The notes under the pieces: model-generated
The model's database searches: none
Told to the model about the DNA's origin: nothing
Seen by the model: only the letters and a program-made list of their open reading frames with translations
Position numbers and translations under genes: made by a program
From: CAVRQM01 sp965246915
GTDB lineage: Bacteria > Pseudomonadota > Alphaproteobacteria > Acetobacterales > Acetobacteraceae
Assembly: GCA_965246915.1 (NCBI GenBank)
Contig: CBDFGB010000029.1
Location: 124,001-188,000, forward strand
Length of the DNA: 64,000 nt
Direction: 5' to 3'
Shown here: in pieces, positions 60,015 to 64,000 of the stretch
Numbering within the stretch: the stretch's first letter is position 1
How the letters are laid out: every line of letters starts with the position of its first letter

Positions 60015-61058
60015 ATGATCGGCGCTGGCGTGAAGATGGCCTTGCTGTCGGCGCTGCTGTTCGGCGCGAGCACACCTGTGGCGAAGCTGCTCCTCGGGAC
60101 GATCGATCCGTGGTTGCTGGCGGGCCTTCTGTATCTCGGCGCGGGTGTCGGGCTGGCCGTCGGCCGAGGGCTTCTCGGGTCGCGGAGCGAAGCGTCGCTG
60201 GGTCGTCCAGATCTGCCGTGGCTGCTGGCGGTGATCGCGACCGGCGGCGTGCTCGGGCCGCTTCTGCTCATGCTGGGGCTCGCGAGCAGCGACGCGGCGG
60301 GCGCCTCGCTTCTCCTCAATGTCGAGGGGCTGGCGACGATGGGCATCGCATGGGTGGTCTTTCGCGAAAACGTGGACCGCCGCCTACTGCTCGGCGCACT
60401 GGCGATCCTGGCCGGCGCGGCCATTTTGTCCTGGCGCGGCACCGCATCGTTCCACTGGGGAGCGGTGCTCATCGTCGGCGCCTGCGTCTGCTGGGGGATC
60501 GACAACAATCTCACGCGAAAGCTTTCGGCGTCCGACCCGGTGCAGATCGCGATGCTGAAGGGGCTCGCGGCGGGGCCGGTCAATCTGCTCCTGGCGCTCT
60601 GGAATGGTGCCGAGTTTCCATCGCCGGCCGCCGTCGCCGCGGCCGGCGGGGTAGGCTTTCTCGGCTACGGTGTCAGCCTCGTGCTGTTCGTGGTCGGCCT
60701 GCGCCATCTGGGGGCGGCGCGAACCGGCGCATACTTCGCGATCGCCCCGTTCGTCGGAGCGGCCGTGGCGGTTGCCTTGTTGCACGAGCCGGTCACCTGG
60801 ACGCTCGGGCTGGCTGGCGCGCTGATGGGCTGGGGGCTATGGCTGCACGTGTCGGAGCGTCACGAGCACGATCACGCGCACGAGCCGCTTGGTCACACTC
60901 ATCGCCATCGTCACGACTCGCATCATCGCCATGCGCACGGGGACGCCGATCCGCCGGGCGAGCCGCATGCGCATTTCCATGTGCACGCGCCCATGCGGCA
61001 CCGTCATCCGCACTATCCCGATCTGCATCACCGGCACGGCCATTCGCATGCCGCGTGA
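60015..61058 (+). CDS. EamA family transporter with a histidine-rich tail
   Basis: A drug/metabolite-type membrane transporter of 347 residues with about ten helices in two EamA repeats. The last 70 residues after the final helix contain 25 His (for example HTHRHRHDSHHRHAHG). Such a tail binds Zn, Ni, Co or Cu in other proteins, so export or sensing of a metal or metal complex is possible. The start ATG 60015 is divergent from the SsuABC-like operon, with 131 bases between. The short A/T stretch at 59995-60014 may hold the promoter. Confidence 0.9.
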   Translation: MIGAGVKMALLSALLFGASTPVAKLLLGTIDPWLLAGLLYLGAGVGLAVGRGLLGSRSEASLGRPDLPWLLAVIATGGVLGPLLLMLGLASSDAAGASLLLNVEGLATMGIAWVVFRENVDRRLLLGALAILAGAAILSWRGTASFHWGAVLIVGACVCWGIDNNLTRKLSASDPVQIAMLKGLAAGPVNLLLALWNGAEFPSPAAVAAAGGVGFLGYGVSLVLFVVGLRHLGAARTGAYFAIAPFVGAAVAVALLHEPVTWTLGLAGALMGWGLWLHVSERHEHDHAHEPLGHTHRHRHDSHHRHAHGDADPPGEPHAHFHVHAPMRHRHPHYPDLHHRHGHSHAA

Positions 61059-61185
61059 AGATCTACCTAGTTTTCGCAGGGCTTTTTCGAATCGTGCAAT
61101 CGCCGAGCCGGCTTGCGCACAGGCCGAGTGACGGTGGAAGATGCCGCCCGCGGTGTGAAGTCGGCCATGCGACAGTGAGGCGACT

Positions 61186-61527
61186 ATGAAATGGTTCGTA
61201 ACGGCTACGACGATATTCGTCGCGGCGACGCCAACTCTTGCCGAGAAGAAGATGCTTTTTTGGAACGAAACGGCGCACACGATGTCGGGCGTCTATCTCG
61301 CGCCGATGGGCACGGATGCGTTCGGCCCGAACCAGACCGCGAACGACGACAACGGGACCGTCGAGTCGGACGAGCGTTTGCCGATCACGGGCGTGAACCC
61401 CGGCCGCTATGACGTGAAGCTCGTCGACACGAGGGGCCGCACCTGCGTGGCGCGAAACATCGAGGTGAGCGGGACCGGCAAGGTCGCTTTCGCGATCGGC
61501 GAAAAGCAGCTCGACGACTGCAGGTGA
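61186..61527 (+). CDS. Small secreted protein of unknown function
   Basis: A 113-residue protein with a Sec signal peptide (KWFVTATTIFVAATPTLAE), beta-rich, with NETAHTMSGVYLAPMG, then GRYDVKLVDTRGRTCVAR and two Cys at about 85 and 112. I recall similar conserved proteins of alphaproteobacteria with a W..N.T pattern but cannot name a function. It lies just ahead of the PQQ-associated operon, about 10 bases from the next TTG start, so it may be the first gene of that transcript. A gap of 127 bases separates it from the EamA gene. Confidence 0.75.
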   Translation: MKWFVTATTIFVAATPTLAEKKMLFWNETAHTMSGVYLAPMGTDAFGPNQTANDDNGTVESDERLPITGVNPGRYDVKLVDTRGRTCVARNIEVSGTGKVAFAIGEKQLDDCR

Positions 61528-61537
61528 GCCCGCGCAC

Positions 61538-62740
61538 TTGAGCATCCACCTCCGACTCCTGACGCTCCTGCTGGCGACACTGCTGCCAGGCGTCGCGGCA
61601 TCGAGCGCAGAGGCGCCGAGCGTCACCGTTTCGATTCTCTATCTCGGGTTTACCCCGCCGCGCACGCTGCCCTCGACGACGTTGCTGCCGCCTGCGCCGT
61701 CCGAGGAGGGCGTGCAGGGCGCCAGGCTGGCGCTCGCGGAGGAAACGGCGACGGGAAAGTTTCTCGGCGTCGCCTACGACATGCAGGAGGCGCTGCGTTC
61801 CGACGAGGCCGACTTGCTCGAAGCCGCGCGGTCCGCGGTCGCCACGGGACGCCGAGTATTGGTGACCGATGTGCCAGGCCCGATGCTGTTGCGGCTGGCC
61901 GATCTGCCGGAATTGAAGGACGCGCTGCTGCTGGACGTGGCAACCAGCGACGACTCGCTGCGCGGGCCGGACTGCCGGCGCAATGTGCTGCATGTGGCGC
62001 CCAGCCGGGCGATGCTGGCCGACGCGCTGATGCAATATCTGGTGACGAAGGAGTGGCGACGGGTCTTGCTGCTGATCGGCCAGACGCCGCCCGACAAGCT
62101 GTATGCCGAAGCGCTGCGGCAATCGGCGAAGAAGTTTCAGATTAGGATTGCCGACGAGCGGCAATGGACGTTCAAGCCCGGCGGTCAGCAAGCCGATACT
62201 GGGCACTATCAGATGAACTCTCAGGTCTCCGACGTGACGGCGGGCGTGACGTATGACGTATTGGTCGCCGCCGACGAGGCGCGCAATTTCGCCGATTTTT
62301 TGGCTTATCGCACACGCGAGGCGCGGCCGGTGGCCGGCAGCGCCGGGCTGGTCGCGTCCGCCTGGGCACCGCTGTTCGACGAGTATGCCGGCGCGCAATT
62401 GCAGATCCGCTTCCGCAACCGCGCGAAGCGGCCGATGACCTCGCTCGACTACGATGCCTGGGCCGCGGTGCGTGCCGTCGGCGAGGCGGCGGTGCGCGGG
62501 AAAAGCGCCGAGCCGGCGGCGCTCGCTGCCTTCTTGCGCGGGCCGGAATTGCAGATTGCCGGCTATAAGGGCGCGCCGATGTCATTCCGACCCTGGGACG
62601 GACAGCTGCGCCAGCCGATCCTGCTGACCGCCGATGGCGGCCCGCTGGTGGCGATCTCGCCGCAGCCCGGCTATCTGCACCAATTCAACATCCTCGACAC
62701 GCTGGGCTTCGACCGGCCGGAGAGCACATGCAAATTCTGA
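61538..62740 (+). CDS. PQQ-associated ABC substrate-binding protein (TIGR03863-like)
   Basis: A 400-residue periplasmic protein with a signal peptide (LRLLTLLLATLLPGVAASS). The leucine/isoleucine-binding-like fold begins VTVSILYLGFTPP and carries FRPWDGQLRQPILL near the end. I recognise it as the substrate-binding member of the ABC cluster that accompanies PQQ-dependent alcohol dehydrogenases in methylotrophs and acetic-type bacteria. The start is TTG 61538. The 3' end overlaps the propeller gene by 13 bases. Confidence 0.8.
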   Translation: MSIHLRLLTLLLATLLPGVAASSAEAPSVTVSILYLGFTPPRTLPSTTLLPPAPSEEGVQGARLALAEETATGKFLGVAYDMQEALRSDEADLLEAARSAVATGRRVLVTDVPGPMLLRLADLPELKDALLLDVATSDDSLRGPDCRRNVLHVAPSRAMLADALMQYLVTKEWRRVLLLIGQTPPDKLYAEALRQSAKKFQIRIADERQWTFKPGGQQADTGHYQMNSQVSDVTAGVTYDVLVAADEARNFADFLAYRTREARPVAGSAGLVASAWAPLFDEYAGAQLQIRFRNRAKRPMTSLDYDAWAAVRAVGEAAVRGKSAEPAALAAFLRGPELQIAGYKGAPMSFRPWDGQLRQPILLTADGGPLVAISPQPGYLHQFNILDTLGFDRPESTCKF

Positions 62741-63693
62741 TCGTCGCGGCCGTTTCGGCCGTGCTGCTGGCTGCCGCTCCCGCCTGGGCTTTTCGACTTC
62801 TGGTGTCCAACGAAAAGGACAACACGATCACCGTGGTCGACGGGGAGACCCTGAAGATCGTGGCCAGCGTCCCGGTCGGCGCGCGGCCGCGCGGCATCGT
62901 GCTGTCGAAGGACAACAAGACGCTCTACGTCTGTACCAGCGACGCCGACCATATCGAGGTGCTTGATTTGGCGACGCTCAAGGTGACCGGCACGCTGCCA
63001 AGCAACCCCGATCCTGAATTTTTTGCCATCAGCAACGACGGCAAGCGGCTGTATATCGCTAACGAAAATGATGCTGCGGTGTCAGTGCTCGATCTCGCGA
63101 CGCGGCAGATTGCCGAGCAGGTCCCGGTGGGCGTGGAGCCGGAAGGAGTGGCCGTCAGCCCCGACGACAAGACGCTGGTGGTCACGTCGGAGACCACAAG
63201 CGTCGCGCACTTCATCGACCTCGCACGCAAGGAGGTCGTCGCCAACGTGCTGGTCCCCAGCCGGCCGCGCTTTGTCCTGTTCACGCCGGATGGCAAGCGG
63301 GTGTGGGTCTCCTCCGAGGTCGGTGGCGCGGTCTCGGTCATCGACGCTGTGACACATGAAATCGTCAAGCAGATCAAGTTCGACGTCCAGGGCGTTCTGC
63401 CGGACCAGATCCAGCCGGTCGGCCTGGACATCACAAGCGACGGCAAGCTCGCCTTCGTGGCGCTCGGTCCGGCCAACCGGATTGCCGTCGTTGACGCCCA
63501 GACATTCGAGGTGAAGAAGTATCTGCTGGTGGGTCAACGTGTCTGGCATGCTGCCTTGTCGCCGGACGACAAAACTCTCTACACCGCCAATGGGATCAGC
63601 AATGATATGTCAGTGATCGATGTGGCGAGGCTGAAGGTTCTGAAGTCCGTGCCCGTCGGTCAGCTCCCCTGGGGGATCGTGGTTGCACCTTGA
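62728..63693 (+). CDS. YVTN beta-propeller protein, PQQ-associated (TIGR03866-like)
   Basis: A secreted beta-propeller of 321 residues with signal peptide (MQILIVAAVSAVLLAAAPAWA). Seven or so repeats of the YVTN type are visible (ITVVDGETLKIVASVPVG, DADHIEVLDLATLKVTGT, VSVLDLATRQIAEQVPVG). This family member sits in the PQQ-ABC operon and is thought to help a quinoprotein dehydrogenase, but the mechanism is not clear. The start ATG 62728 overlaps the upstream gene; the stop overlaps the next as TTGA. Confidence 0.85.
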   Translation: MQILIVAAVSAVLLAAAPAWAFRLLVSNEKDNTITVVDGETLKIVASVPVGARPRGIVLSKDNKTLYVCTSDADHIEVLDLATLKVTGTLPSNPDPEFFAISNDGKRLYIANENDAAVSVLDLATRQIAEQVPVGVEPEGVAVSPDDKTLVVTSETTSVAHFIDLARKEVVANVLVPSRPRFVLFTPDGKRVWVSSEVGGAVSVIDAVTHEIVKQIKFDVQGVLPDQIQPVGLDITSDGKLAFVALGPANRIAVVDAQTFEVKKYLLVGQRVWHAALSPDDKTLYTANGISNDMSVIDVARLKVLKSVPVGQLPWGIVVAP

Positions 63694-64000
63694 CCGATGT
63701 GGCACTCGAGATTGACGGTCTCGGCCACGCGCTCGGCAAGCGAACGGTCCTAGACGGCGTCTCCCTGGCCATCGCGCCAGGGGATTTCTGTGTCCTGCTG
63801 GGGTTGAACGGGGCGGGCAAGACAACGCTCTTCGCCTTGGTCACCCGTCTGTATCACCCAAGTCAGGGTCGAATCGCGGTGTTCGGCCGCGACATGCGCC
63901 GCGAACCCCTCGCGGCACTGGCCCGGATGGGCGTCGTCTTCCAGCAATCCACGCTCGATCTCGACCTGACGGTGGCCCAGAACCTCGAATACCACGCGGC
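63690..64000 (+). CDS. PQQ-associated ABC transporter ATPase, 3' end missing
   Basis: The first 103 codons of an ABC ATPase, cut by the window edge. Walker A GLNGAGKTT is at about 37-45, followed by VTRLYHPSQG and a VFQQSTLDLDLT Q-loop region typical of export-type ATPases. The start is TTG 63690, overlapping the propeller stop. In known clusters of this type the ATPase and a permease follow; the permease would be outside the window. Confidence 0.85.
   Translation, partial: MTDVALEIDGLGHALGKRTVLDGVSLAIAPGDFCVLLGLNGAGKTTLFALVTRLYHPSQGRIAVFGRDMRREPLAALARMGVVFQQSTLDLDLTVAQNLEYHA

Noticed and set aside
1..64000. CRISPR arrays, rRNA, tRNA, insertion sequences, att sites.
   Set aside because: None found by reading: no regularly spaced repeats, no transposase or integrase-like ORF and no tRNA cloverleaf seen. 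A covariance-model scan would be decisive.

Overview
This 64 kb window is high-GC DNA from an alphaproteobacterium, most likely in the Rhodospirillales and close to Acetobacteraceae. The placement is inferred from gene content and order: petB-petC-mtnP, tsaE-murU-addB-addA-trxA, trpB-trpA-accD-folC, a GTTC-N7-GTTC SOS box at lexA, a hopanoid-type glycosyltransferase, and a PQQ-linked alcohol-oxidation accessory operon at the right edge. No rRNA, tRNA, CRISPR array, transposase or phage gene was recognised.

Layout. 1-7.7 kb: end of petB, petC, mtnP, an atypical SDR and a DUF4743 NUDIX on the minus strand, an Atm1-type ABC exporter with a coupled 76-aa ORF, and a GT39 membrane glycosyltransferase. 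7.7-10.2 kb: a sulfatase behind a thioredoxin-reductase-like ferredoxin-NADP reductase. 10.2-18.1 kb: the overlapping run tsaE, murU, addB, addA, then trxA; the sugar kinase gene amgK that often sits between tsaE and murU is absent. 18.1-19.1 kb is nearly gene-free. 19.1-25.8 kb: an SDR, then a seven-gene minus-strand run (trpB, trpA, accD, folC, GNAT, marC, DUF427).

26-32.8 kb is the accessory island of most interest. A YcaO-domain enzyme is divergent from an animal-type haem peroxidase and an unrecognised 139-aa protein. A BTAD/TolB-like/TPR regulator (SARP-like) converges on them. No leader-binding or E1-like partner and no obvious precursor peptide is visible, so an unusual peptide-modification or peroxidase system is a hypothesis only. 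A DUF218 membrane protein, a palindromic repeat and a frameshifted flavodoxin follow.

33.8-45.1 kb is housekeeping: ppdK, glyS, glyQ, a DUF2076 protein, ygfZ, asnB, a dihydroorotase gene and lexA with two SOS-box-like sites. The 3' half of glyS has much lower GC than everything around it. 45.6-52.5 kb is a sulfate uptake and activation operon: cysH (APS-reductase type), cysD, a cysN-cysC fusion whose kinase half looks degenerate, and cysPTWA with a short CysA. 52.5-64 kb: an HpnI-type glycosyltransferase, edd, a Gly-rich beta-roll protein with a strong terminator, an SsuABC-like transporter, an EamA transporter with a 25-histidine tail, and the PQQ-associated operon (binding protein, YVTN propeller, ATPase cut by the window edge).

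Many genes overlap by 1-4 bases (ATGA, GTGA, TTGA, TGATG), so long translationally coupled operons are common. Several genes use non-ATG starts: TTG for trpB, marC, cysW and the PQQ-operon genes; GTG for trpA, cysA and the sulfatase; and apparently CTG for cysT and the SsuC-like permease.
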